A stretch of 64,000 nucleotides of DNA from Aureococcus anophagefferens (taxonomy: Eukaryota > Sar > Pelagophyceae > Pelagomonadales > Pelagomonadaceae): contig NW_008705567.1 in assembly GCF_000186865.1 (NCBI RefSeq), forward strand, positions 1,690,117 through 1,754,116, in the 5' to 3' direction. Under the pieces are notes generated by a model. That model saw only the letters and a program-made list of their open reading frames with translations, did no database searches and was not told where the DNA came from. A program made the translations under genes and the position numbers. Below are positions 8,809 to 17,397 of this stretch, in pieces. How positions within the stretch are numbered: the first letter of the stretch is position 1; every line of letters begins with the position of its first letter.

Positions 8809-9801
8809 ATGGAGGCAGCCCAAGAGGCGCTCGTGGCCTGGCGCCGGGAGGGGTTGCGTCTCGTCTCTCTGCTGAGCGCGCCGGAGGACGTCCGCGATCT
8901 CATCACGGAAGCGTCCGAGCGTATGTTGTGGCGGCTGGATCAACTTAAGCGCAGCCGTGCGCCGTTGGTGTTGACAGAAGCTGGAGAGCCCGACGAGCAA
9001 AAGCGCCGCCGCGCGCCGCTGTCGCGCACTGCGAGACACACTTGCTTCACCGTGTGTTTGACTGAAGATTTTCTCCATCCTGCGGACATCGTCGCTATTA
9101 TGTCGGTCTCTCGATCTATGCAAAAGCTCGCCTCGGCGGACACAGTGTGGGACTGGCCCACGAGATGTAGCTTCCCCGAGGCTGGGCAGCTGCGCAAGGC
9201 TGGCGCGCGCGCTCCTACGAGGCATCGGGAGTACCTGCGCATGGTCCGCCTCTGGCCGTGGTTCGGCCGCGCGACGGCCCCCAGACTCGAAGCCTACTCC
9301 GCGGTCGTCGTGATCATGAAAAAGAGAGAAGGCTTCCACGGAAAGAGTGTATTTTCGCGCGCCAGCGAAATGAAAACTGTAGATGCCGATGCTGAAACTA
9401 GCGACTGTTTTGTCATCGACGTCGACATTCCCGTTCCCACATTACGACACCATAATTTCAAACTCGATGGCTCAAAGTTCCCAGGGCTGACGGTCTCAGT
9501 ATTCCTGGTAAGGAAGGTTGACGGCAAATGCATGCGACTCGTCGCCAACGCGGAGGGAGTCAACAGACCTGATTTGGCACTGGAGTTGGGGGCCGAGGTG
9601 GCGTTGGACGCCGACCCGAAGTACGTCCCACTTGGCGAAAAAAATGTGTCCCCGCTATTGCGTGGACTTGTGACAGACGACGATGGATTCCTGACTGGCA
9701 TCCGGGGGCCATTAGAGATCTACTACGAGGCTGGTGAAGGCCACATATACTCGTGCGCCTCGCAACTCTTCGGCTGGGACCGCAGCGCGAACTGGCTCTA
9801 G
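8809..9801 (+). CDS. F-box-like protein
   Basis: 330 residues from ATG at 8809 (MEAAQEALVAW). Residues about 84-120 (TEDFLHPADIVAIMSVSRSM followed by DTVWDWPTRC) have the F-box pattern of a leucine/proline start, an internal SVSR helix and a terminal W..., so it could bind Skp1. The rest has no repeats I recognise. The pattern of a short F-box followed by a beta-rich region starting RLEAYSAVVVIMKKREGF suggests a family-specific domain. Its base composition is lower in G/C than its neighbours, which could mean a younger or transferred gene. It starts 55 bp after the stop of the WW gene on the same strand and ends 83 bp from the convergent TVP23 gene. Confidence 0.6.
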   Translation: MEAAQEALVAWRREGLRLVSLLSAPEDVRDLITEASERMLWRLDQLKRSRAPLVLTEAGEPDEQKRRRAPLSRTARHTCFTVCLTEDFLHPADIVAIMSVSRSMQKLASADTVWDWPTRCSFPEAGQLRKAGARAPTRHREYLRMVRLWPWFGRATAPRLEAYSAVVVIMKKREGFHGKSVFSRASEMKTVDADAETSDCFVIDVDIPVPTLRHHNFKLDGSKFPGLTVSVFLVRKVDGKCMRLVANAEGVNRPDLALELGAEVALDADPKYVPLGEKNVSPLLRGLVTDDDGFLTGIRGPLEIYYEAGEGHIYSCASQLFGWDRSANWL

Positions 9802-9884
9802 CGTAAGCAGTAGTGCAACTTAAGAGCCGTATAGGAAACCACACCCTCGACCTAGCTACGTTCGCACCCGTTACACCGCGCCGC

Positions 9885-10613
9885 CTAGACCGCGGCGACG
9901 CCGGCCTGCGGCCCCGTCGCGGCGCCCGAGGACTTGCTCATCAACGAGCCGATGCCCGAGATGACGTTGCCGATGCCGACCTGGTTGATGAGGGACCCGG
10001 CGACGCCGCCGGAGGCGAAGTTCTCGATGCGCTGGCGCGCCTCCTTGGAGCACTTGGTGTAGCCGACGATGTTCGCGCCGGACAGGCAGAGCGCGGCGGC
10101 GATGACGATGAGCCACTGGACCTTGAGCTGGAGGATGGCGACGAGGAGGAAGAGGGACCAGACGACGGCCGGCGCGTAGAGCGCGCCCCAGAAGACGCGG
10201 CGGTCGACGTCGCTGATCTCCGACGCGTCGTCGGCCGATTCGAAGACCCACTCCGTGGCGCCGTCCTCCTTGACGTAGTTCCACCAGCGCAGCCCGACCA
10301 TGAGCCGCCCGCTCACGTTCTTCACGGTCCAGAAGTCGAAGGCGAGCAGCAGGATGCAGACGACGCAGACGAGCACGAAGTTGCTCGTGAACATGCCGGA
10401 GAACATGTAGACGAGGACGGCCAGGGCCTTGAAGAGCACGTGGAAGAGCGCCGCGCCGGGGTGCCGCGACCCCTTGAAGAGGCCCAGCTTCCCGACGAGC
10501 GTCGTCTCCTCGGCCTCGCCGAAGAGCGGCGCCGCCTGGGCGCTCGTCGCCGCCTCGTTGTAGTCGTCGTTCATGTCCGTCGTCAAAAACGCGAGGTCGT
10601 CGGGCTTCGACAT
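9885..10613 (-). CDS. TVP23: TVP23 family Golgi membrane protein
   Basis: 242 residues from ATG at 10613. Residues 50-210 match the TVP23 (DUF846) family closely: the HPGAALFHVLFKALAVLVYM span, SNFVLVCVVCILLLAFDFWT, then the diagnostic VKNVSGRLMVGLRWWNYV and TEWVFES, and FWGALYAPAVVWSLF with KVQWLIVIAAALCLSGANI. Four membrane spans are predicted. TVP23 proteins act in late-Golgi to endosome and vacuole traffic with Yip-type partners. The acidic cytosolic N-terminus and the Gly/Ser-rich C-terminus are usual. The divergent SGNH gene starts 271 bp away. Confidence 0.93.
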   Translation of the reverse strand: MSKPDDLAFLTTDMNDDYNEAATSAQAAPLFGEAEETTLVGKLGLFKGSRHPGAALFHVLFKALAVLVYMFSGMFTSNFVLVCVVCILLLAFDFWTVKNVSGRLMVGLRWWNYVKEDGATEWVFESADDASEISDVDRRVFWGALYAPAVVWSLFLLVAILQLKVQWLIVIAAALCLSGANIVGYTKCSKEARQRIENFASGGVAGSLINQVGIGNVISGIGSLMSKSSGAATGPQAGVAAV

Positions 10614-10884
10614 GGTCGCCGAGCGGCGCGGCGCGGCTTAGCGAGGCGCGTTTCGTGGGGGGGTTCGGGACGCGCTCCGGGACGCGCGCGGCGAACGGCG
10701 CAGCCCGGCGTCGACGAGGTCAGCAAAAAGTCTGTGGAGATTGCGATGGGCGCCCGCTAGCTCGCCGTCCGTGCCTCGCGGTCAACGCTGCCACTCGAGA
10801 ACGCCAAGCGACGCCCAAAAATCACACTAACACAAGAAACACACGCCGCCGCCCAGCGCTCACGGTCACGCCGCCGCGAGAACG

Positions 10885-12783
10885 ATGCTGCGCACCCTGC
10901 TCCTCGCGCTCGCCGCCGCCGCTTCGGCAAAGCACCACGGCGAGGACATCGCGAACTGGGTGCGGAACACGCACGTCGGGGAGCGCAACGCCGTCGTCGG
11001 CAACGCCCAGCGCGCCGTGGCCGCGGCCATCGCGAGCCTGCTCGCGTACTACGAGGGCGACGAGCAGGTGCTCGACGCGGTGACCGCGAGCACGCCGGGC
11101 CTCGCGCGGAACCTGGAGGCGAAGCTGGCGTCGCGGGCCGTCTCCGGCGAGGGCGCGCGCTTCGTCGTCGCGGCGCTCGGGTCGTCCGTGACCGCGGGCC
11201 ACGACAACGTCGGCTCGACCGCGTGGCCCGCCGTGCTCGAGCGGCGGCTCAAGGGCGCGCTGGGCCCGCTGGGCATCGACGTCGAGGTGCGGAACCAGGC
11301 CGTGGGCGGCCGCGAGCCCTTCCCCGCGTCGCTCTGCCTGGCGCCCATCGCGGGCGAGGACGCGGATCTCGTCGTGCGCGAGTGGGAGTACTGGTCCTTC
11401 GGCGACGGCCTCCAGGGCGAGGGCCTGCGCAAGGGCGGCGAGTCGGGCGACGTCGAGGTCTTCCTGCGCAACGCCCTGGGCCTGCCGGGCGCGCCGTCCG
11501 TGTTTTTCCTCAATCTGGACGCGGACGGCGCGGGCCAGAAAACGAAGGCGCTCGGCCAGATGTTCGCCGCGGGCCCCGTGTACGAGGCCTACGGCCCGAA
11601 CCACGGCGTCGCCGTGCTCTCCGCCTTCGGCAAGACCTTCGACCACCTGCGGGCCAAGGCGCCGAAGAAGCGCCTCGACCGCTCGGGCAAGAAGGAGTGC
11701 TCCGGCCGCAACGTCGGCGACTGCCCCGTGGGCGAGGGCAAGCCCGACGGCCACCACACGCGGCCGCTCCACATCGGCATCCCCGAGGACGACCCGCTCG
11801 TACCGTTCGCGGACCCGGCGAAGCTCTTCATCAACTGGCACCCGGGCGCGCTGGGCCACGAGGTGATGGGCCACCAGGTCGCGTACGCGGTCCTCAAGGC
11901 GCTCCAGCGGGGTCTCAACGCCCTCGGGAAGGTGGCGTCGTCCGGCGAGGCGGCGCCGCCGTCGACCTTCGCGGGCCCCGCGCCGCTGCCGCCCGCGGCG
12001 GCCTGCGCGGGCTCCGCGCTCTGCGGACCGCGCCCGCCGCTCTGCGCGATGTCGACGCTGCCCAAGGCGCAGGCGCCGGACCTCGGCGACTGGGTGCGGA
12101 ACGGCACGGCGTTCGGGCCGACGAAGTGGTCGAACCGCCCGACCCAGGAGGCGAACAACGTCGCCGTGGCCTGCGCCGCGCCGTCGAAGGAGTGCCGGAA
12201 CTCGCCGGGCTCGAACGGCTGCTGGGGCCACACGCGCAAGTGCTCCTACGCGGACATGAAGCGCGCCTTCTCCGGCACGGCCGCCGACGGGGCGCTGGTG
12301 CTGGGGTTCCCCGCGCGGCCGTCGAACGACGCGTCGTGCTCGCTGAGCCTCTCGGAGCCCGGCTACGCCTGGTCGAAGCCGAAGACGTACGCGAACTGGC
12401 ACATGGAGCTCAAGGTCACGGTCGACGGCGAGCCCTGCCGGGCCTGCCGCGTCGACCAGGGCCAGGGCCAGTACCTCCAGAACTACCACATCGACGTCAA
12501 GAAGCATCTGGAGCTCGCGGGCTCGAGCAAGAAGTGCGAGGACGTCGACGTCGCCGTCTCCGTCGACCCCATCGACGGCCTCGAGGCCTGGGAGGCGGCC
12601 ACGGGCAAGAAGGTCTGCCAGCTCGCGCGCAACGGCAACTGCGAGGCCAAGGAGGACTGGCGCCGCTACGCGATCGGCTGCGACAAGACGGGCGACAAGG
12701 CCGACCCGTGCAAGCTCGGCAAGAACCCGGGCCGGGACCCCAAGGCCGTCGCCGCCTTCATCACGTCCGCCATCGCCTGGTGA
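10885..12783 (+). CDS. Secreted SGNH-hydrolase-like protein
   Basis: 632 residues from ATG at 10885, with a signal peptide (LLLALAAAASA). Residues 93-330 look like an SGNH/GDSL hydrolase: block I VAALGSSVTAGHDN (Ser about 100 or 101), block III RNQAVGG with the oxyanion Asn, and block V NWHPGALGHE with the catalytic-type His. The usual GDS is GSS here and the block-V Asp position is Asn-Trp, so activity is uncertain. The second half (about 375-632) is Cys-rich, with TKWSNRPTQEANNVAV, CRACRVDQGQGQYLQNY and about ten Cys; this may be a disulphide-held extracellular domain. Esterase or deacylase action on a wall polysaccharide is inference. It is convergent with the coiled-coil gene, 7 bp between stops. 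Confidence 0.65.
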   Translation: MLRTLLLALAAAASAKHHGEDIANWVRNTHVGERNAVVGNAQRAVAAAIASLLAYYEGDEQVLDAVTASTPGLARNLEAKLASRAVSGEGARFVVAALGSSVTAGHDNVGSTAWPAVLERRLKGALGPLGIDVEVRNQAVGGREPFPASLCLAPIAGEDADLVVREWEYWSFGDGLQGEGLRKGGESGDVEVFLRNALGLPGAPSVFFLNLDADGAGQKTKALGQMFAAGPVYEAYGPNHGVAVLSAFGKTFDHLRAKAPKKRLDRSGKKECSGRNVGDCPVGEGKPDGHHTRPLHIGIPEDDPLVPFADPAKLFINWHPGALGHEVMGHQVAYAVLKALQRGLNALGKVASSGEAAPPSTFAGPAPLPPAAACAGSALCGPRPPLCAMSTLPKAQAPDLGDWVRNGTAFGPTKWSNRPTQEANNVAVACAAPSKECRNSPGSNGCWGHTRKCSYADMKRAFSGTAADGALVLGFPARPSNDASCSLSLSEPGYAWSKPKTYANWHMELKVTVDGEPCRACRVDQGQGQYLQNYHIDVKKHLELAGSSKKCEDVDVAVSVDPIDGLEAWEAATGKKVCQLARNGNCEAKEDWRRYAIGCDKTGDKADPCKLGKNPGRDPKAVAAFITSAIAW

Positions 12784-12790
12784 TGTAAAA

Positions 12791-15055
12791 TTAGGAGGGG
12801 GGCGTCGCACCGTCGCCGCCGGGCGCGCTCGCGGGCGTCTCCGGGTCGGGCTCGTCCGCGTAGGCGCCCAGAATCGACGCGAGGTCCTCGGCGGGGAGCT
12901 GGTACTGCGCCGCCGTCCTTCGCGCGAAGCGCTGGACGGCGACGCGGTCCGCGCCGAGGTCCGACATGCTCAGGCAGAACGCCGCGAGCTGCGCGTGGAC
13001 GACGAGGTGCACGCGCTTCGCCGCGTCCGGCGCCTGCGCCGTGAAGACGAGGTCGTCGTAGGTGACGCCGTCGCGCGACGTCGCGTTGACGGCGTCGAGC
13101 GCCGCCTCGGCCATGGACTGGTCCCAGAAGGCCGCGCTCCGCCAGGTCTCGTGGTCCTTGAGCGCGTCCTTGAGGTAGACGCGCGCGTCGCGGCCCGCGA
13201 CGCGGAGCGAGTCCCGCTTCTTCGGCGCGCCGTCCGCCGGCGTACCCGGCGGCGACTCCGGGTCGTCGCCCAAACGGTAGAAGGTCTGCGCGAGCATGCC
13301 CAAGACCGCCGGCGACCGCGCGTCTCGCGCGGCCAAGGACGCGTCGAGGCACGTCCGCGCGACGGCCGCGACGGCCGCGAGCTTCTCCGGCGACGGCGCC
13401 TCCGTCCGCCGGCTCCGCTGGCGGTTCAAGGCACGAACCACCGCCGCCGCGCGCGCGCCCGCGCCGTGGCTGCCGCCCGTGCCGCGCGCGACGAGGCCGC
13501 CCTTGCGCTCGCCGCCGTGCTTCACGAAGTCCTCGAGCTTCGCCGCGAGGACGTCCGGGGCCTCGGTCGTCGCGAGCTCGCGCGCCCGGAGCTCGAAGGC
13601 GCGGGACCCGTCCTCGGCGGCCGCCGCGGGCGACGCGGGCTCCGGGGGCGACTTGTCCCCGCCGAAGAACATGCCCGCGACGAGCCTCCGCGCGTGGTCC
13701 GCCTCGAAGCCCGCGGCGCCCGCGGCCTCGGCGATGACGTCGCTCGCCGTGAGCCGCCGCGGCGAGCCGCCCTTGGACGCCGGGGTCCCGACCTCGACCT
13801 CGACGGCGTCCGCGGTCGCCTCGTCCTCGAGCGGCTCGTCGCCGTCGAGGAAGAGCGCGAAGATGCGCGCGTCGACGTCCTGGTCCCGCGCGAGCACCTC
13901 CGCGGCCGAGTTCGGACTTTGCCGCGGGTCCGTCTCGCGCCGCTTCTCCGCGTCCCGGAGCAACGCGAGCGCGCGGCTCACCTTCGTCGCCGCGCGCCGC
14001 TCCGGCGTCGCGCCGCGCTCGTCGTCGAAGAGCTCGCCGTCGGCCAACGCGAGCGCCGCGTCGAGGTCGTCCAGGCGCCGGCGCCGCGCGTCCAGGCTCG
14101 CCCGCTCCGCGGCCGCCGCGGCGCGCAGCGCTGCGAGCGCGCGCGGGCCCGCGAGGTCCCGCCGCAGGCTCCGGAGCGCGGTCGACACGACGGTCTCCGC
14201 GCGCTCCCGCTCGGCGATGCAGGCGATGGCCGCGTCCGCCGCGCAGCGGAGCTCGCGCCGCTCGTGGTTGAGCCGCGCCTCGGCCTCGAGCGCGCGCTCC
14301 CCGGACTTGCGCTCCGCGAAGGACGCGCGGTCCGCCGTGGTGCCCGCGGCGGGCGCGCTGGAGCCGCCGGCGGCGAACTCGCGCTGGGCCCGGCCCGACG
14401 TCTTGACGGCGTTGCGCCGCGCGACGTCCGCGTGGCGCCGCGCGGCGTCGAGGCCGTCGGACGCCTTCGCGACGGCCGCGCGCCGCGCGGCGACGGCCTG
14501 CTCGCTCGCCGCCGCCGCCTGGCGCGCGGCGACCAGCAGGCCGTGGCTCTCGGCCAACGCGACGCCGGCCTCGCCGACGTCGCCGCGCAGGAGCTTCTTC
14601 AGCGACGCGTAGCCGTCGCCGGCGCCGTCGCCGCCCGCGGCCGCGCAGTACGCGGCGAGCGCGTCGACGCCGCGGCCGAGGCCGTCGCGCGCGCAGGGCT
14701 GCGCCAGCGCGCCCTGCTCGCCGGCGCCGAGGGGCCACCGCCGCCCCGCGCGGCAGCCGCCGGCGCCCGCCGCCGCGCCGAGGCCGGCCGCGTGCGCGGA
14801 CCACTCCGCCGGCGCCTTGCTCGCGACGCGGCCCGCGGCGAACTGCTCCAGGGCAACGAGGACCTCGAGGCCGTGCTCGGCGTCGCGGATCGCGCACTCG
14901 ACGCGCTCCTCGGGCCGGATCAGTCCGGGCTGCTCGGCCGTGAGCCGCGCCCCGGCGACGCGCCAGGACTCCTTGCCCGTCGACGGCCGGCCGGGCTCGT
15001 CGCCGAGCCAGCGCGCGCCGGCCTCGCTCTTCTTCAGGCCCAGGAGGGAGAGCAT
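12791..15055 (-). CDS. Coiled-coil protein with possible SBF1/SBF2-like C-terminus
   Basis: 754 residues from ATG at 15055 (MLSLLGLKKSEAG). Residues 20-360 are Ala/Arg/Glu-rich helices that look like a long coiled coil or BAR-type bundle, including ERAETVVSTALRSLRRDL and RASLDARRRRLDDLDAAL. Residues 590-730 form a compact helical domain (VYLKDALKDHETWRSAAFWD, VHLVVHAQLAAFCLSMSDLG) that recalls the SBF1/SBF2-type domain of KIAA0513-like proteins; I am not certain of this. A role in membrane curvature or endosomal traffic would fit but is inference. The Ala richness makes domain calls weak. It starts 101 bp from the divergent thioesterase gene. Confidence 0.55.
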   Translation of the reverse strand: MLSLLGLKKSEAGARWLGDEPGRPSTGKESWRVAGARLTAEQPGLIRPEERVECAIRDAEHGLEVLVALEQFAAGRVASKAPAEWSAHAAGLGAAAGAGGCRAGRRWPLGAGEQGALAQPCARDGLGRGVDALAAYCAAAGGDGAGDGYASLKKLLRGDVGEAGVALAESHGLLVAARQAAAASEQAVAARRAAVAKASDGLDAARRHADVARRNAVKTSGRAQREFAAGGSSAPAAGTTADRASFAERKSGERALEAEARLNHERRELRCAADAAIACIAERERAETVVSTALRSLRRDLAGPRALAALRAAAAAERASLDARRRRLDDLDAALALADGELFDDERGATPERRAATKVSRALALLRDAEKRRETDPRQSPNSAAEVLARDQDVDARIFALFLDGDEPLEDEATADAVEVEVGTPASKGGSPRRLTASDVIAEAAGAAGFEADHARRLVAGMFFGGDKSPPEPASPAAAAEDGSRAFELRARELATTEAPDVLAAKLEDFVKHGGERKGGLVARGTGGSHGAGARAAAVVRALNRQRSRRTEAPSPEKLAAVAAVARTCLDASLAARDARSPAVLGMLAQTFYRLGDDPESPPGTPADGAPKKRDSLRVAGRDARVYLKDALKDHETWRSAAFWDQSMAEAALDAVNATSRDGVTYDDLVFTAQAPDAAKRVHLVVHAQLAAFCLSMSDLGADRVAVQRFARRTAAQYQLPAEDLASILGAYADEPDPETPASAPGGDGATPPS

Positions 15056-15156
15056 GGTTTTTAGCAGGCGGCCCTCACGAGGCCGCTCTCCCCATCGGGC
15101 AGCCCCTCGGAAGAGCGGATTTGCAGCCTGTGCAAGTTGGCCACCTTGAACAACTT

Positions 15157-15773
15157 ATGATGGCCTTCCACAGAGCAATGGCTGCCCGACATGCAGCCCG
15201 CCGCTTCAGCAGCATGGATTCCATCGTGGAGAGATTCATGGTCGCGCCGCGCGGCCGAGGCGTGTGCCTGTCGCAGCCGTTGTTGTGGGGCGACATGGAT
15301 GCCTACGCACACTTGAATAACTGCACATGTACCAGCGTGGGATTTTGGCTGGGAACACGACAAACGAACTGGGGCTGGTAGGCAAGTACTTCGTCCACAT
15401 CGAGACGGCGCGCATCAAATACTTCGAAGCCATGGTCGCAATCGGCAAGGTGCTCGATCCCGCGTTCGACGCGGACGGGTTCATCCACGGCCGCGCCGTC
15501 GGCCCGATCCTCGCGAGCACGTCGTGCAAGTTCATACGGCCCTGCACGTATCCGGACACGCTCCACACGTTCGTGTCCGCGAAGCTCCTCGACGACGACC
15601 GCTTCGCGATGGACTACACGATGTTCTCGGACGAGGCGGGCTGGGACGTGCCCGTCGCGAAGGGCGAGGGCGTCGTCGTGACCGTGGACTACGCCGCCGC
15701 CGCGCCGGCGCGGTGCCCCGTGCCCGCCGTGCTGCGGGACGCGATCGACCGGCTCACGGCGGCCGAGGCTTAA
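15157..15773 (+). CDS. Hotdog-fold (4HBT) thioesterase, probably mitochondrial
   Basis: Joining 15157-15322 to 15382-15773 gives 185 residues. The N-terminus (FHRAMAARHAARRFSS) is an Arg/Ser-rich, acid-free presequence typical of mitochondrial import. Exon 1 ends in the thioesterase motif WGDMDAYAHLNN, exon 2 starts KYFVHIETARIKYFEAM; together they match the 4HBT catalytic segment (the Asp/His-Asn-Asn region plus the ..Y...FE.AR helix), with the exact spacing of known members if one residue is coded across the junction. It then has the central strands ASTSCKFIRPCTYPDTLHT and FAMDYTMFSDEAG. Such enzymes hydrolyse acyl-CoA. The stop is 10 bp from that of the convergent Jhy-like gene. Confidence 0.75.
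15323..15381 (+). other. Short intron in thioesterase gene (GC-AG or GT-AG)
   Basis: The acceptor is TGGTAG at 15379-15381. A GC donor at 15323 (59 nt) gives the family's exact spacing between HLNN and the next helix. A GT donor at 15329 (53 nt) also keeps frame but adds two residues. Both are phase 1. The GC choice parallels the likely GC donor of the first intron of the giant gene. Confidence 0.6.
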
Positions 15774-15783
15774 GATCCGCCCT

Positions 15784-17214
15784 TCAGAACCCGTAGAGCT
15801 TGCGGATGTCCGCGGCCATGGCCCGGTGCTGGTCGTGCTTCGCCTCGAGGCTCTCGAGGCGCGTGGGCTGGTAGAGCTCGTCGCCGAACTCGGGCGCCTC
15901 GTCGTCGTCGTAGGGCACGACGGTCGGCGGCGCCGCGGTGTCCATGGGGTCCGGCGCGGGCGCCCTGACCTTGGGCCTGGGGATGTTCCGCGCGTAGTCC
16001 GCCGCGCGCTGGACGCGCGTCGGCTCCTTGGGCGCCTCGGGCTTCTTCTTCTTCTGCGGCTTCGCGCGCGCGGCCGCGGTGTTGGCCTCCTGGAGCTGGC
16101 GGCTGAACTCCTTGAGCTCCGCGGCCTTGCGGCGCTTCTCGACGAGCACGGGGTCCATGAGGTCGGGCTGGAGCTTGCCGAACTCGACGTACTTGCCGGG
16201 CTTCCGCTTCTTGTACTCGTCGAGCGTGTAGGGCTGGAAGTTCGACACGGCCCGCGCCTTCCGGCTGAAGTAGAGCTGGTCCTCGGGCTGCTTGATGTGC
16301 TTCTCGTTGAGCTCGTCGCCCAGGAGCGGCGGCTCCGGCGCCGCCCGGCGCGGCGCGTGGCGCGGCCGCCGCCGCGCGGGCCGCTCGCGCGGGACGTCGA
16401 GCGGCTCGGGCCGCGGCTCGGGCCGCGGCGGCCGCCCGGGCGCCGCGTGGCGCTCCTCGGCGGGCGCGGGCGGCGGCGGCGGCGGCGACGCGCACTCGCC
16501 GAGGTCCTTGAAGTGCTCGTCGAGGGAGTCGGGCGTCGCGAGGTAGTTGGCGCTGTTGCCGCGGCTCCGAGGCGCGCGCTGCGACAGGTAGCGGTCCTTG
16601 GGCGACACGTTGGCCTGGGGCGAGTCGAAGCCGCCCGTGTAGCTCGACGCCGCGGGCGACAGCGCGGCGGCCCGGGCGGGCGACCGCGCGTAGCCCGGGT
16701 TCGCGTAGCCGCCCTGGTCTCGCGCGTAGCCGCCCCGGTCTCGCGCGTCGCCGCCCCGCCGTCGCGCGTAGCCGTCGTCGCGCGCGTCGTCGTCCGCCGG
16801 CCGCGGCCGGCGCCGCTCCGGCGCGACGTCGTCGCCGCGGACGGCGTAGGAGACGCCGCCGCCGACGGCGTGGTCGTCGTCGCCGTCGTCTTCCGCGGGC
16901 GGCCGCCGCTCGCGGCGCGGCTCGGGCGCGTCGTCCGCGTAGCCGCCGCGCTGGCCCGTGCGGTCCACGGCGGCGCCGCCGCCGCTGCCGCGCGCGTAGC
17001 CGCCGCCGGCCGCCCGGCGCGCGTAGCTCGGGTTCGCGCTCACGTCCGGCGCGCCCGCCGCCGACGTGCGGCGCTCCTTGGCTGCCAGGGCCGTCGCGGC
17101 GCCCGGCCGCGTGCGCCGGTTGTGGAGGTTGCTGTCGAGCGTCGCGACGGACGTGCCGTCGGACCGCGTCCGGTGCACGCGCCCGGCGAAGCGGTCCCGG
17201 AAGGCCTTGGACAT
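15784..17214 (-). CDS. Jhy-like, probable cilium-associated protein
   Basis: 476 residues from ATG at 17214 (MSKAFRDRFAGRV). The frame extends 12 codons upstream only to a TTG. The N-terminal two thirds are low-complexity and rich in Arg, Gly, Tyr and Asp, with repeated GGYARD-type units (about 140-180), and are probably disordered. The conserved part is near residues 310-400: YTLDEYKKRKPGKYVEFGKL, then QPDLMDPVLVEKRRKAAELK and EFSRQLQEAN, recalling the C-terminal motif of Jhy (a vertebrate protein needed for motile-cilium central microtubules). It is divergent from the kinesin gene with 183 bp between starts, so the two may be co-regulated. Assignment rests on one motif. Confidence 0.5.
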   Translation of the reverse strand: MSKAFRDRFAGRVHRTRSDGTSVATLDSNLHNRRTRPGAATALAAKERRTSAAGAPDVSANPSYARRAAGGGYARGSGGGAAVDRTGQRGGYADDAPEPRRERRPPAEDDGDDDHAVGGGVSYAVRGDDVAPERRRPRPADDDARDDGYARRRGGDARDRGGYARDQGGYANPGYARSPARAAALSPAASSYTGGFDSPQANVSPKDRYLSQRAPRSRGNSANYLATPDSLDEHFKDLGECASPPPPPPAPAEERHAAPGRPPRPEPRPEPLDVPRERPARRRPRHAPRRAAPEPPLLGDELNEKHIKQPEDQLYFSRKARAVSNFQPYTLDEYKKRKPGKYVEFGKLQPDLMDPVLVEKRRKAAELKEFSRQLQEANTAAARAKPQKKKKPEAPKEPTRVQRAADYARNIPRPKVRAPAPDPMDTAAPPTVVPYDDDEAPEFGDELYQPTRLESLEAKHDQHRAMAADIRKLYGF

Positions 17215-17397
17215 CGTCGCGGTGCACCGGGGCTGCCGGCACTCGACCAAACCGGCGGCGGCGCCGGATACGAGGCCAGTGCTTCCCTCGTTCCCCCATC
17301 GTATCGTCGTCGTCTGGGAGGCCGATCAACGTTGATAGACACCGGGCGCGTCGATCGGCGTTCCTCCCTGCGGCGCCGGGCAGCCCCCGCGGTCGCC

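Noticed and set aside
15826..17397. Upstream extension of the kinesin frame by over 500 codons
   Set aside because: It lies entirely antisense to the Jhy-like gene and has shadow composition; the motor starts normally at ATG 17398.
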